Origin: Paracoccus sp. Z118
GTDB lineage: Bacteria; Pseudomonadota; Alphaproteobacteria; Rhodobacterales; Rhodobacteraceae
Assembly (NCBI RefSeq): GCF_019061185.1
Contig: NZ_JAHQZU010000009.1
Location: 62,001 to 126,000, forward strand
Length of the DNA stretch: 64,000 bases
Direction: 5' to 3'
The notes beneath the pieces are model-generated. The model was not told the DNA's origin and did no database searches. It saw only the letters and a program-made list of their open reading frames with translations. Each line of letters begins with the position of its first letter. Within the stretch, counting starts at the first letter, position 1. Shown here piece after piece: positions 8,328-18,997 of the stretch. A program made the translations under genes and the position numbers.

Positions 8328-9968
8328 ATGACCTTCAGAACCGTTACGCTGACGGCGGTCGCGGCGCTCACGCTCGGCATGACCGCCCACGCGCAGGAGC
8401 AGCGCACGATCGCCGTGCCGCTGAACGAGCCCGGCGCCGCCGCCCCGGCGCTGACCGGCCCCGGCACCGTGGTGACGCGCGGCCCGGACGGGACGAGCAA
8501 CGTGGAAACCATCGGCGGCGTGCCCGCCGATGAGGCCGGCACCGCCGATTCGCAGGCGAACGTGGAGCCGACCGAGACCGGCGCGCCGGTCCCGGGTGCG
8601 ATCGCCGACGCGGACGAGAGCAGCGCCGACCTGCTGGCCGAGCCGACCGCCGCCATCACGGACGCGGACATCTCGGGTGAGAGCGCATCGAGCGCCGGGC
8701 CGGGCAACGTCGCGGCGGGCACCACTGGCACCGGCGATCCCGCCGCAACCCGCGCAACCGGCGTTCCGGCCGAGCAGCCGCTGCTGCCCATGACCGACCC
8801 GGATGCCGAGGCGGAGCCCACGCCGACGATCACGACCGAGCAGACCCCGCGGCCCACCGCCGAGGGCGAGACTCCGGCCCCGCAGGCCAACCCGGCCGAG
8901 GCGCAGACCCGCGCAGCGACGGGCACCGCCGCACCCGAGGGCGCCCCCGCCGAGCCGGTCCCGACCGTTACGGCAGGCGAACCGCCCGCCGCCCCGCAGG
9001 AAGGCCTGCCCGACTCCGCGACCCTCGACGCCGTGACGGCGCCGGTCGTCGTCGAAACCGACGCGCCGGCCGTTGAAGAGGCCCCGGCTGACGAAGCGGC
9101 TGTCGAGGAGGCCCCCGCCGGCGAAGAGGCTGTCGAAGAAGCTCCTGCCGAGGAAGCCCCGGCCGAAGAAGAGGCGGCCGCCGACGAGGTGCCGCCCGAG
9201 GAGGTCGTCGCCGAGGAAGCTGTCGCGGTCGCCCACGAGCAGCATATCGAGGATGTCAGCTTCTCGTTCGAGGGGCCGTTCGGCACCTACGACCAGCTCC
9301 AGCTTCAGCGCGGCCTGCAGATCTACACCGAGATCTGCTCGGCCTGCCACGGGCTGAAGCAGGTGGCCCTGCGCACGCTGGCCGACGAGAACGGGCCGGG
9401 CCTCCCCGAGGATCAGGTCCGCGCCTATGCCGCGCAGATGTCGATCATCGACCTTGAAACCGGCGAGGAACGGCCGCGCCTGCCGACCGACTTCTTCCCC
9501 GAAGTCACCGGCGAGGGCATGGGCCCGGACCTGTCGCTGATGGCGAAGGCGCGCGCCGGCTTCCACGGTCCCTACGGCACCGGCATCAGCCAGCTCGTCA
9601 GCGGGATGGGCGGCCCCGAGTATATCTACTCGCTGCTGACCGGCTATACCGAGGAGACCAACGAACAGGCCGGCACCTTCTACTACGAGAACCACACCTT
9701 CCCCGGTGGCTGGATCTCGATGGCGCCGCCGCTGATGGACGACATGGTGACCTACGAGGACGGCTCGCCCGCCGACCTGCACAACCTTGCAATGGACGTG
9801 TCGGCCTTCCTGATGTGGGCGGCGGAACCCAAGCTGATGGACCGCAAGCAGGTCGGGCTGGTCTCGGTGCTGTTCCTGATCCTGCTGACGGTGCTGCTGT
9901 ATCTCACCAACCAGCGCCTGTGGTGGCCGCTCAAGCACGGCAAGGACAAGCTGGGCGACGACCGCTGA
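8328..9968 (+). CDS. petC: Cytochrome c1 with very long acidic N-terminal segment
   Basis: A 546-aa cytochrome c1, the haem subunit that passes electrons from Rieske to periplasmic carriers. A signal peptide (about residues 1-22) is followed by some 280 residues rich in Ala, Glu, Pro and Thr, with runs such as [20 protein letters not shown]. Only then comes the folded domain: haem motif CSACH (Cys337, Cys340, His341), axial Met465 in SMAPPL, and the C-terminal membrane helix around [16 protein letters not shown]. Paracoccus c1 is known for an acidic insert here, giving about 450 aa in P. denitrificans; this one is roughly 100 residues longer. A hairpin terminator follows 25 bases after the stop. 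Confidence 0.95.
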   Translation: MTFRTVTLTAVAALTLGMTAHAQEQRTIAVPLNEPGAAAPALTGPGTVVTRGPDGTSNVETIGGVPADEAGTADSQANVEPTETGAPVPGAIADADESSADLLAEPTAAITDADISGESASSAGPGNVAAGTTGTGDPAATRATGVPAEQPLLPMTDPDAEAEPTPTITTEQTPRPTAEGETPAPQANPAEAQTRAATGTAAPEGAPAEPVPTVTAGEPPAAPQEGLPDSATLDAVTAPVVVETDAPAVEEAPADEAAVEEAPAGEEAVEEAPAEEAPAEEEAAADEVPPEEVVAEEAVAVAHEQHIEDVSFSFEGPFGTYDQLQLQRGLQIYTEICSACHGLKQVALRTLADENGPGLPEDQVRAYAAQMSIIDLETGEERPRLPTDFFPEVTGEGMGPDLSLMAKARAGFHGPYGTGISQLVSGMGGPEYIYSLLTGYTEETNEQAGTFYYENHTFPGGWISMAPPLMDDMVTYEDGSPADLHNLAMDVSAFLMWAAEPKLMDRKQVGLVSVLFLILLTVLLYLTNQRLWWPLKHGKDKLGDDR

Positions 9969-9993
9969 GCGGATCGCCAGGCTGGATACACAG

Positions 9994-10025
9994 AACGCGT
10001 CCCATGGGGGCGCGTTCGTTCGTTT
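9994..10025 (+). terminator. Terminator of petABC
   Basis: A 10-bp stem with one wobble pair (9994-10003 with 10007-10016) has a three-base loop and is followed by a T-rich CGTTCGTTT. It is placed 25 bases after cytochrome c1 and ahead of an unrelated sugar kinase gene, as expected for the end of the operon. Confidence 0.75.
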
Positions 10026-10052
10026 CGGGGGTGGGCTTTTCGGAGGGGCGGC

Positions 10053-10928
10053 ATGGCCATCTTCAACTTCGGTTCGATCAACATCGATCATGTCTATCGG
10101 CTGCAGACGCTGCCCCGGCCCGGCGAGACGATCGCTTCGCGCAGCCTGACGCTGGGGCTGGGCGGCAAGGGCGCCAACCAGTCGATCGCGGCGGCGCTGG
10201 CAGGCCGCGAGGTCCGGCATATCGGCGCGATGGGCGAAGCGGACGGCTGGGCTCTGGATCGCCTGCGCGGGGCCGGCGTGGATGTGTCGCGGATCGCCCG
10301 CCTGCCGGATGAGCCGACCGGCCACGCCATCATCATGGTCGAGGACAGCGGCGAGAATGCCATCGTCGTCCATGCCGGCGCGAACCGCGCCATGGCCGAG
10401 CGGGCGGTTCTGGACGCGCTGTCCGAAATCGGACCCGCCGACACCCTGCTGTTGCAGAACGAAACCGCGCATCAACAGGCAGCCGCTGCACATGCCCGCG
10501 CGGCTGGCGCCCGCGTCATCTACTCCGCCGCGCCATTCGAGGTCGAGGCGGTGCGGGCGGTCATGCCCCATGTCGCGATCCTCGCCGTCAACGCGGGCGA
10601 GGCCGCGCATCTTGCCGCGGAACTCGGGGCCAACCTGCCATGCGAGGGGATGGTCGTGACGCTGGGCGCGCGCGGGGCGGAATACCGCGATCTCCGCTCG
10701 GGGGAGGTGACGTCACAGGGGGCATTTGCGGTGACGCCGGTGGACACGACGGGGGCAGGCGACTGCTTTACCGGCTGGTTCGCGGCGGGGCTGGATGCCG
10801 GGCAGACTGCCGCCGGGGCGCTGCGCCACGCCGCCGCCGCTGCCGCGATGCAGGTCACCCGCCCCGGCGCTGCGGACGCCATGCCGACCCTGGCCGAGGT
10901 CCGCGCCTTCATGTCGCGCCAGACCTGA
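10053..10928 (+). CDS. rbsK: PfkB-family sugar kinase, probably ribokinase
   Basis: A 291-aa carbohydrate kinase of the ribokinase/PfkB fold. The N-terminal signature GLGGKGANQ (residues 30-38) and the catalytic anion-hole motif DTTGAGDCF near residue 233 (Asp as general base) are intact. GGKGANQ is typical of ribokinase rather than fructokinase, so ribose is the most likely substrate. No transporter or ribose regulon genes are next to it, which leaves other pentoses or nucleosides possible. A GGAGGGG ribosome site precedes the ATG. It starts its own unit after the petABC terminator. Confidence 0.72.
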   Translation: MAIFNFGSINIDHVYRLQTLPRPGETIASRSLTLGLGGKGANQSIAAALAGREVRHIGAMGEADGWALDRLRGAGVDVSRIARLPDEPTGHAIIMVEDSGENAIVVHAGANRAMAERAVLDALSEIGPADTLLLQNETAHQQAAAAHARAAGARVIYSAAPFEVEAVRAVMPHVAILAVNAGEAAHLAAELGANLPCEGMVVTLGARGAEYRDLRSGEVTSQGAFAVTPVDTTGAGDCFTGWFAAGLDAGQTAAGALRHAAAAAAMQVTRPGAADAMPTLAEVRAFMSRQT

Positions 10929-10939
10929 CCCGCCGCGCT

Positions 10940-10956
10940 TGCGGGCGCAGCCCGCA
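10940..10956 (+). terminator. Weak hairpin after the sugar kinase
   Basis: A 7-bp perfect GC stem (TGCGGGC with GCCCGCA, loop GCA) lies 11 bases after the kinase stop and 17 bases before the S49 peptidase ATG. There is no T-run, so it may only be a partial terminator or may sit in the leader of the next gene. Confidence 0.3.
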
Positions 10957-10973
10957 GCGCATATCTGCCACCC

Positions 10974-11765
10974 ATGCGCCTTCCCTTCCTCAACCCCGCG
11001 CCTTCCGTGGCGGTGATCCGCCTGCACGGCACGATCGGCGCCGCCTCGCGCGGCGCGGGCCTGTCGGATGCAGCCCTGGGCCCCCTGCTGGAGCGCGCGT
11101 TCCGCAAGGGGCGGCCGCGCGCGGTGGCGCTGTCGGTCAACTCTCCGGGCGGCTCGCCGGTGCAGTCCTCGCTGATCGCCGCTCGCATCCGGCGGCTGGC
11201 CGCGCGCCACAGGCTGCCCGTCCATGCCTTCGTCGAGGACGTGGCGGCCTCGGGCGGCTACTGGCTCGCGAGCGCGGCCGACGATATCTGGGCCGACGAC
11301 AGCTCGCTTCTGGGATCGATCGGCGTCATCGCGGCCGGTTTTGGCTTTTCCGACCTGATCGCCCGTCACGGGATCGAGCGGCGGGTCCACACCGCCGGCC
11401 GCTCGAAGTCGATGCTGGACCCGTTCCGGCCCGAAAACCCCGAAGACGTTGCCCGGCTGGAGCGGCTGATGCGGCCGATGCACGACGCCTTCAAGGCGCA
11501 GGTGGTCGCGCGGCGGGGCGCGCGGCTGGCGCAGGAAACGGACCTCTTCACCGGCGACATCTGGACCGGCCCGCAGGCGGTCGAACTGGGCCTTGCCGAC
11601 GGCATCGCCCACATGGAACCGAAGCTGCGCGAGCTTTACGGCGACGACGTGCGCCTGCGCCGCTACGGGGTGCGCAAGCCGTTCCTTCGCCGGATGGGCA
11701 TGTCGGCGGACGATCTGGTGGATGCGCTGGCCGAGCGCAGCCGCTGGCCGGATCTGGGGGGCTGA
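10974..11765 (+). CDS. S49-family signal-peptide-peptidase-like serine protease
   Basis: A 263-aa protein of the SppA/S49 fold. The catalytic serine is in DVAASGGYW (about residue 89) and the general-base lysine in AGRSKSM (about residue 141). NSPGG near residue 60 is the oxyanion region. It is the short, single-domain form; I see no hydrophobic anchor, unlike long SppA. Such proteins cleave residual signal peptides or damaged membrane proteins. No Shine-Dalgarno sequence is evident before the ATG. It is followed after three bases by a tiny membrane peptide gene, so the two probably share a transcript. Confidence 0.82.
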   Translation: MRLPFLNPAPSVAVIRLHGTIGAASRGAGLSDAALGPLLERAFRKGRPRAVALSVNSPGGSPVQSSLIAARIRRLAARHRLPVHAFVEDVAASGGYWLASAADDIWADDSSLLGSIGVIAAGFGFSDLIARHGIERRVHTAGRSKSMLDPFRPENPEDVARLERLMRPMHDAFKAQVVARRGARLAQETDLFTGDIWTGPQAVELGLADGIAHMEPKLRELYGDDVRLRRYGVRKPFLRRMGMSADDLVDALAERSRWPDLGG

Positions 11766-11768
11766 GCC

Positions 11769-11882
11769 GTGATCAAGGGCGTCATCCTCTGCCTTCTGCT
11801 GCTGATCGCTGTCGCGCTGTTCACGGGACCGGCGTTCCGCCGGATGCTGCTGCGTGTCCTGGGGATCCGCCGTGGCCGTTGA
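11769..11882 (+). CDS. 37-aa single-pass membrane peptide
   Basis: A short frame from GTG 11769 to TGA 11880-11882 encodes 37 residues: a hydrophobic segment ILCLLLLIAVALF followed by a basic tail ending RRGR. The frame fits tightly between the S49 peptidase (stop three bases before its start) and the SDR gene, whose GTG at 11872 lies inside its end. Such spacing is what real coupled genes show. I do not recognise a family. It could be a membrane anchor or a regulator of the soluble peptidase upstream; that is speculation. Confidence 0.5.
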   Translation: MIKGVILCLLLLIAVALFTGPAFRRMLLRVLGIRRGR

Positions 11883-12657
11883 GGGCGCGGCGCTGATCAC
11901 CGGCGCGGGGCGGCGGCTGGGACGCGCCATGGCGCTGCAGCTTGCGCAGGCGGGCCATGACGTGGCCATCCACTACAACCATTCCGCCGACGAGGCCGAG
12001 CGCACGGCCGCCGAGGCCCGCGGCTTCGGAGTCCGCGCGGTCGCGCTTGGGGCGGACCTGCTGGACCTCGATCAGGTCGAGGCGCTGGTGCCCCGCGCGG
12101 TCGAGCAGCTGGGTTCGCTGGGCGTTCTGGTCAACAACGCCTCGATCTTCGAGTATGACAACATCGCCACGGCGACCCGCAACTCGTGGGACCGCCACAT
12201 CGGGTCCAACCTGCGCGCCCCGTTCGTGCTGTCGCAGCACTTCGCCGCCCAACTGCCCCCCGCATCGACCCCGGAGGGGCAGGAGCCCGAGGCGCACGGC
12301 CTGATCGTCAACATGGTCGATCAGCGCGTCCTGAAGCCGACGCCCGAGTTCATGACCTATTCGCTGGCCAAGGCCGCGCTCTGGTCGCTGACCAGAACGC
12401 TGGCGCAGGCGCTCGCCCCATACGTGCGGGTGAACGCCATCGGCCCCGGTCCGACCATGCGGGGAGAGCGGCAGACCGAAGCGCATTTCCGCCGCCAGCG
12501 GGCCGCGACGATCCTCGAACGCGGCGCCGATGCGGGCGATGTCACCGCCGCGCTGGACTATCTTCTGAAAGCCCGCGCCGTGACGGGCCAGTTGATCTGC
12601 GTGGATGGCGGGCAGCATCTGGCCTGGCGAACGCCGGATGTCATCGGCCCTGAATAG
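11872..12657 (+). CDS. Short-chain dehydrogenase/reductase (SDR)
   Basis: A 261-aa classical SDR. The nucleotide-binding motif TGAGRRLG (near residues 10-17), NNAS strand end and the catalytic YxxxK as YSLAK are all present. The TGAxRRLGxA start with an arginine pair resembles pteridine reductase/FolM-type SDRs that prefer NADPH, but the substrate cannot be fixed from sequence. GTG 11872 is chosen because GGGGA lies about seven bases upstream and the reading begins right before the first beta strand; an in-frame GTG at 11854 would add six residues. It overlaps the end of the 37-aa peptide gene. Confidence 0.8.
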   Translation: MAVEGAALITGAGRRLGRAMALQLAQAGHDVAIHYNHSADEAERTAAEARGFGVRAVALGADLLDLDQVEALVPRAVEQLGSLGVLVNNASIFEYDNIATATRNSWDRHIGSNLRAPFVLSQHFAAQLPPASTPEGQEPEAHGLIVNMVDQRVLKPTPEFMTYSLAKAALWSLTRTLAQALAPYVRVNAIGPGPTMRGERQTEAHFRRQRAATILERGADAGDVTAALDYLLKARAVTGQLICVDGGQHLAWRTPDVIGPE

Positions 12658-12954
12658 GGCGAGATTTCTGCACATGCGACAGGTTGTCCACCACGCACGA
12701 AAGCGCGTCCAGATTGTCGCGAAACCGTCAACTAAAACATGACCTTCCCGCGCCGATATAAAGTTCTGTTGGAAATCAATGGCCTGCAAGACTGCCCAGA
12801 AAACAGGCAAACTCCGTAAAGCCCTTCAAACGCTGGCATGGGGCGATTCAGTCCGGCGCTGCTCCACAGAGTTATCCACAGTTTCCGTGGACAGTAATCC
12901 TCTTGTCCTCCGGTCGCCCTTGCGGGGTGCTGCGGGAATCACTTTCTTGATGCG
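12658..12954 (+). other. AT-richer intergenic region with DnaA-box-like sites
   Basis: This 297-base gap before uvrC is visibly lower in GC than the rest of the window. I found no open frame of interest. It holds a perfect TTATCCACA at 12872-12880 and two weaker versions: TGCTCCACA at 12860-12868 and TTGTCCACC at 12684-12692, each 7 of 9. No clear terminator or promoter pair was recognised. Confidence 0.55.
12872..12880 (+). promoter_or_regulatory. Perfect consensus DnaA box
   Basis: TTATCCACA matches the strong DnaA box at all nine positions. It lies 74 bases before uvrC. A single box could serve transcriptional control by DnaA; with two relaxed boxes nearby it might also titrate DnaA. No dnaA, parAB or hemE-type origin neighbour is in view. 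Confidence 0.5.
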
Positions 12955-14844
12955 ATGAACGAACCCGACCCCCTCATCCCCCCGTCCGAGCCCCCGCCGG
13001 CACTGACCGGCCACAAGCTGATCGCGGACTACTGCCGCCGTCTGGACAGCAGCCCCGGCGTCTATCGCATGCTCGATTCGCAGGGCGCCGTGCTCTATGT
13101 CGGCAAGGCGCGCAACCTGAAGGCGAGGGTGTCGAACTACGCGCGGCCGTCCGGCCACTCTGCGCGAATCGCGCGGATGATCCGCGACACGGCCAGCATG
13201 ATGTTCCTGAGCACGCGCACCGAAACCGAGGCGCTGCTGCTGGAGCAGAACCTCATTAAGCAGCTGAAGCCCCGCTACAACGTGCTGCTGCGCGACGACA
13301 AGTCGTTCCCGAACATCCTCGTCGCGAAATCGCATCCCTTCGCGCAGATCAAGAAGCACCGCGGCGCGAAGTCGGAAAAAGGGGATTACTACGGCCCCTT
13401 CGCCAGCGCCGGTGCGGTGAACCGCACGCTGAACCAGTTGCAGCGGGTGTTCCTGCTGCGGTCCTGCACGGATGCGACGTTTTCCTCGCGCACCCGCCCG
13501 TGCCTTCTGCATCAGATCAAGCGGTGCAGCGCCCCTTGCGTGGGGCGGATCGAGCTGGCGGATTACCAGGCGCTGGTCGCGGATGCCGAACGGTTCCTGA
13601 AGGGCAAGTCCACCGCCGTGCAGGCCAATCTCGCCACCGAGATGGCGCAGGCGGCCGAGGCCATGGAATACGAGCGCGCCGCGGCGCTGCGCGACCGGAT
13701 CAAGGCGCTGACCGCCGTCCAGTCGGTGCAGGGGATCAACCCCAAGAGCGTGGCCGAGGCGGATGTGATCGCGCTGCACATCGAGGGCGGGCAGGCCTGC
13801 GTGCAGGTCTTCTTCATCCGCGGCAACCAGGGCTGGGGCAACCGCGACTTCTATCCCCGGCTCGGCGGCGTCGAATCCCCGGACGAGGTGATGGAGGCGT
13901 TCCTCGGCCAGTTCTACGACGGCAAGGTGCCGCCGCGCATGATCCTGCTGAGCCACGGGATCGAGGACATGGACCTGATGACCCAGCTTCTGTCCGACCG
14001 CGCGGGGCGCCGGGTCGTGCTGGGCGTCCCCCAGCGCGGCGAAAAGGCGGAGCTGGTCGAGAACGCGCTGCGCAACGCGCGCGAGAGTCTGTCGCGCCGG
14101 ATGGCCGAAAGCGCCGCCCAGCACAAGCTGCTGGAGGCGCTGGCCGATGTCTTCGACCTGCCCACCGTGCCGCGCCGGATCGAGATCTATGACAACAGCC
14201 ACATCCAGGGCTCGGCCCCGGTCGGCGGCATGGTTGTGTCCGGGCCCGAGGGCTGGATGAAGAACCAGTATCGGAAGTTCAACATCAAGGGGACGGAGAT
14301 CACGCCGGGCGATGACTTCGGCATGATGCGCGAGGTGCTGACGCGGCGCTTCTCGCGCCTGCTCAAGGACGACCCGGACCGCGCGTCCGAGGCGTGGCCC
14401 GATCTTCTGCTGATCGACGGCGGGGCGGGGCAGGTGTCGGCGGTGCAGGGGATCCTGGCCGATCTGGGCGTGGACGACATTCCGATCATCGGCGTGGCGA
14501 AGGGCCAGGACCGCGACCACGGCAAGGAGGAGTTCCACCGCCCCGGCAAGCGGCCCTACGCCCTGCCGATGAACCATCCGGTGCTGTATTTCATCCAGCG
14601 CCTGCGGGACGAGGCGCATCGCTGGGCGATCGGCACCCACCGCGCCCGGCGCACGAAGCTGGCGATGGCGAACCCGCTGGACGAGATCGCGGGCGTCGGC
14701 ACGGCGCGCAAACGGGCGCTGCTGTCGCATTTCGGCAGCGCCAAGGCGGTCGCGCGGGCGGGCCTCGCGGATCTTCAGGCGGTGGAGGGCATTTCGGACA
14801 CCATGGCGCGCGCGATCCACGATCATTTCCACGGGCAGGGTTGA
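12955..14844 (+). CDS. uvrC: Excinuclease ABC subunit C
   Basis: A 629-aa UvrC, the dual-incision nuclease of nucleotide excision repair. Domains in order: GIY-YIG nuclease (about residues 30-110, GVYRML then [14 protein letters not shown]), a Cys-rich linker ([13 protein letters not shown] near 182), the UVR motif for UvrB contact (about 222-255, [21 protein letters not shown]), the RNase H-like second nuclease ([17 protein letters not shown] and LLIDGGAGQ), and helix-hairpin-helix DNA binding at the end ([19 protein letters not shown]). Length is normal. It is preceded by a DnaA-box-containing gap and meets radC tail to tail three bases later. Confidence 0.96.
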   Translation: MNEPDPLIPPSEPPPALTGHKLIADYCRRLDSSPGVYRMLDSQGAVLYVGKARNLKARVSNYARPSGHSARIARMIRDTASMMFLSTRTETEALLLEQNLIKQLKPRYNVLLRDDKSFPNILVAKSHPFAQIKKHRGAKSEKGDYYGPFASAGAVNRTLNQLQRVFLLRSCTDATFSSRTRPCLLHQIKRCSAPCVGRIELADYQALVADAERFLKGKSTAVQANLATEMAQAAEAMEYERAAALRDRIKALTAVQSVQGINPKSVAEADVIALHIEGGQACVQVFFIRGNQGWGNRDFYPRLGGVESPDEVMEAFLGQFYDGKVPPRMILLSHGIEDMDLMTQLLSDRAGRRVVLGVPQRGEKAELVENALRNARESLSRRMAESAAQHKLLEALADVFDLPTVPRRIEIYDNSHIQGSAPVGGMVVSGPEGWMKNQYRKFNIKGTEITPGDDFGMMREVLTRRFSRLLKDDPDRASEAWPDLLLIDGGAGQVSAVQGILADLGVDDIPIIGVAKGQDRDHGKEEFHRPGKRPYALPMNHPVLYFIQRLRDEAHRWAIGTHRARRTKLAMANPLDEIAGVGTARKRALLSHFGSAKAVARAGLADLQAVEGISDTMARAIHDHFHGQG

Positions 14845-14847
14845 CCC

Positions 14848-15624
14848 CTACAGCAGCCCGGAGGCGCGGAAGCTCAGCTCGCGGTCCTTGCCGATGATGA
14901 GGTGGTCGTGGACGGTGATGCTCATCGTCTCGGCCGCCTGCACGATGCGCCGGGTCATGTCGATATCGGGCTGGCTGGGGGTCGGATCGCCCGAGGGGTG
15001 ATTATGGACGAGGATCATCGCGCTGGCGTTCAGCTCCAGCGCGCGGCGCACGATCTCGCGAGGGTAAACTGGGACATGATCGACGGTGCCTTTCGCTTGC
15101 TCCTCGTCCGCGATCAGCACGTTCTTGCGGTCGAGATACAGCACCCGGAACTGCTCGATCTCGCCATGCGCCATGGCGGTGTGGCAGTAATCCAGCAGCG
15201 CGGCCCAGCTTGTCAGCACCGGGCGCTGGATGACGCGCGAACGGGCCAGACGCTGGGCGGCGGCGGCCACGATCTTCAGTTCGGTGATGATGGCGGGGCC
15301 GACGCCTTCCACATCCGCGAGCCGGGCAGGTTCGGCTGACAGCACGCGGTTGAAGTCGCCGAAACGGTCCAGCAGCCGCCGGGCGACCGGCTTCATGTCC
15401 TGCCGGGGGACTGCGCGGAACAGCACCAGTTCCAGCAGCTCATAATCCGGCATCGCCGCTGCGCCGCCCTGCATGAAGCGGTCGCGCAGGCGGGCGCGGT
15501 GATCCTTGATGTAGCTGGGCTCGCTCGCCCCCCTTGCGGGAAGGTCAACCGGCTGCACGTCGTCGGCCGCCGGATCGAACCGGAACAGCGACGGTGAGGC
15601 TTCCTGAAAGTGATTCCCGGACAT
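14848..15624 (-). CDS. radC: RadC-like JAB/MPN-domain protein
   Basis: A 258-aa RadC/DUF2466 protein. An N-terminal helix-hairpin-helix region (LADVEGVGPAIITELK near residue 105) is followed by the JAMM metal motif HNHPSGDPTPSQPD near residue 203, with both His and the Asp of the zinc site and an upstream Glu in GEIEQF. The old DNA-repair name is not supported by later genetics; the biochemical role is open. It ends three bases from uvrC on the opposite strand. Upstream, 59 bases separate it from the end of dnaJ on the same strand. Confidence 0.9.
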   Translation of the reverse strand: MSGNHFQEASPSLFRFDPAADDVQPVDLPARGASEPSYIKDHRARLRDRFMQGGAAAMPDYELLELVLFRAVPRQDMKPVARRLLDRFGDFNRVLSAEPARLADVEGVGPAIITELKIVAAAAQRLARSRVIQRPVLTSWAALLDYCHTAMAHGEIEQFRVLYLDRKNVLIADEEQAKGTVDHVPVYPREIVRRALELNASAMILVHNHPSGDPTPSQPDIDMTRRIVQAAETMSITVHDHLIIGKDRELSFRASGLL

Positions 15625-15683
15625 GCCGCCATGCTAGACGGCAAGCCGTTAACGCGAGGTTAAGCGCCGACCCGGAAAGCAGC

Positions 15684-16847
15684 TCAGGCCCCCAGACCTT
15701 CCCAGAAAGTCTTGATCTTGCCGAAGAAGTTGGACGTCTGGGGGTGGTTGTCCGCGCCGATCCCGTCGAACTCGCGCAGCAGTTCCTTTTGCCGCGCGGT
15801 CAGGTTCACCGGGGTTTCCACCGACAGCTCCACCAGCATGTCGCCGAAATCGCCCTGCATGCCGGGGCCGTGGCGCAAGGGCGGCATGCCCTTGCCGCGC
15901 AGGCGCATCTGCTGGCCGGTCTGGCTGCCGGGCGCCACCTTGATGCGCGAGCGGCCGCCGTCGATCGTCGGCACCTCGACCTCGCCGCCAAGCGCGGCGG
16001 TCGTCATGCTGACGGGGACGTGGCAGGCGAGCATCCGCCCGTCGCGCATGAAGATCGGGTGCTCCCTGACCTCGACGAAGATGTAAAGATCGCCCGGCGG
16101 GCCGCCGCGCAGCCCTGCCTCGCCCTCGCCGGCAAGGCGGATGCGGGTGCCGGTTTCCACCCCGGCGGGGATGTTGACCGACAGCGCGCGCTGCTTTTCG
16201 ACGCGCCCCGCGCCGCCGCAGGCGGTGCAGGGATTCTTCACGATCTGGCCCTGGCCGTTGCAGGTCGGGCAGGTGCGCTCGACGGTGAAGAAACCCTGGC
16301 TGGCGCGGACCTTGCCCATGCCGGCGCAGGTGGGGCAGGTGGCGGGCTCGACCGCGCCCTCGGCCCCGGTGCCGTCGCATTCGCCGCAGGCGACCGAGCC
16401 GGGAACGCTGATCGTCTTCTGCAGGCCCGCGAACGCCTCTTCCAGAGAAACCTGAAGGTTGTAGCGCAGATCCTGCCCGCGGCTGGCGCGGCTGCGGCTC
16501 GCGCCCGCGCGCCCGCCCATCATCTCGCCGAAGAGATCCTCGAACACGTCCGCGAAGGCGGCGCCGAAATCGCCGTTACCGCCGCGCCCGCCGCCGTAGC
16601 CGTTGAACCCGCCCCCGCCGCCCTCGAAGGCGGCATGGCCGAAGCGGTCATAGGCCGCCTTGCGCTGCGGGTCCTTGAGGCAGTCATAAGCCTCGTTCAC
16701 TTCCTTGAAGCGGCCCTCGGACTTGTCGCAGTCGGGATTGCGGTCGGGATGCAGTTCCTTGGCCTTGGCGCGGTAGGCCTTCTTGATCTCGTCGGCCGAC
16801 GCGCCGCGCGCCACCCCAAGAACGTCATAGAAATCGCGCTTTGCCAT
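15684..16847 (-). CDS. dnaJ: Chaperone protein DnaJ
   Basis: A 387-aa full-length type I DnaJ (Hsp40). The J domain has the HPD motif at residues 33-35, followed by a Gly/Phe linker ([15 protein letters not shown]), four CxxCxGxG zinc repeats ([32 protein letters not shown]) and the C-terminal client-binding domains. It stimulates DnaK ATPase and delivers unfolded clients. It lies 77 bases after dnaK on the same strand, with a terminator-like hairpin between, so its level is probably lower than that of DnaK. Confidence 0.96.
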   Translation of the reverse strand: MAKRDFYDVLGVARGASADEIKKAYRAKAKELHPDRNPDCDKSEGRFKEVNEAYDCLKDPQRKAAYDRFGHAAFEGGGGGFNGYGGGRGGNGDFGAAFADVFEDLFGEMMGGRAGASRSRASRGQDLRYNLQVSLEEAFAGLQKTISVPGSVACGECDGTGAEGAVEPATCPTCAGMGKVRASQGFFTVERTCPTCNGQGQIVKNPCTACGGAGRVEKQRALSVNIPAGVETGTRIRLAGEGEAGLRGGPPGDLYIFVEVREHPIFMRDGRMLACHVPVSMTTAALGGEVEVPTIDGGRSRIKVAPGSQTGQQMRLRGKGMPPLRHGPGMQGDFGDMLVELSVETPVNLTARQKELLREFDGIGADNHPQTSNFFGKIKTFWEGLGA

Positions 16848-16869
16848 GATTTTCCGGTGTCAGGTCTGT

Positions 16870-16908
16870 CTAAAGAAAAGCCGGCCCGCGGGTAAACACG
16901 GGCCGGCC
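16870..16908 (-). terminator. Rho-independent terminator/attenuator between dnaK and dnaJ
   Basis: Read on the minus strand, a perfect 9-bp GC stem (16907-16899 with 16888-16880) has a 10-base loop and is followed directly by TTTTCTTT. This is a standard intrinsic terminator placed in the 77-base gap after dnaK. Partial read-through would make dnaJ a minor product of the dnaK transcript. Confidence 0.8.
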
Positions 16909-16924
16909 AAGCGGTGCGGAACTC

Positions 16925-18841
<1,917 letters not shown>

Positions 18842-18951
18842 GCGTTTACCTTTCTTGCGGCGATGGTGCGGGTCGCGGGTCCGATATGCGGCCCCCGGAA
18901 CCCTATCCCGTTGGGGTTGATGGCCGGTTACCCGGCCGGCTTCGAAGGGGT

Positions 18952-18980
18952 ATATAGGAAGGGCATTTTGGCCCTGCAAG
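18952..18980 (-). promoter_or_regulatory. Sigma-32 heat-shock promoter of dnaK
   Basis: On the minus strand CTTG (18980-18977) is followed after 18 bases by CCTATAT (18958-18952). This fits the alphaproteobacterial RpoH consensus CTTG-N17/18-CYTATNT. The predicted transcript has a leader of about 100 bases before dnaK that includes a GGCCGG-GTTA-type hairpin near 18922-18940. Confidence 0.75.
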
Positions 18981-18997
18981 CGTCTCGGAACCGCCGC

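Noticed and set aside
8530-9357. Arg/Pro-rich alternate frames within cytochrome c1
   Set aside because: These are frame shifts of the Ala/Glu/Pro segment and have no ribosome site or homology pattern.
6879-10610. A 1243-codon minus-strand open frame opposite petABC and rbsK
   Set aside because: It is antisense to genes with intact cofactor motifs, and its product is low-complexity and rich in His, Gly, Arg and Asp with no recognisable domain.
12658-12954. Chromosomal replication origin
   Set aside because: One perfect and two weak DnaA boxes are too few, there is no long AT-rich unwinding element, and none of the usual origin neighbours are present.
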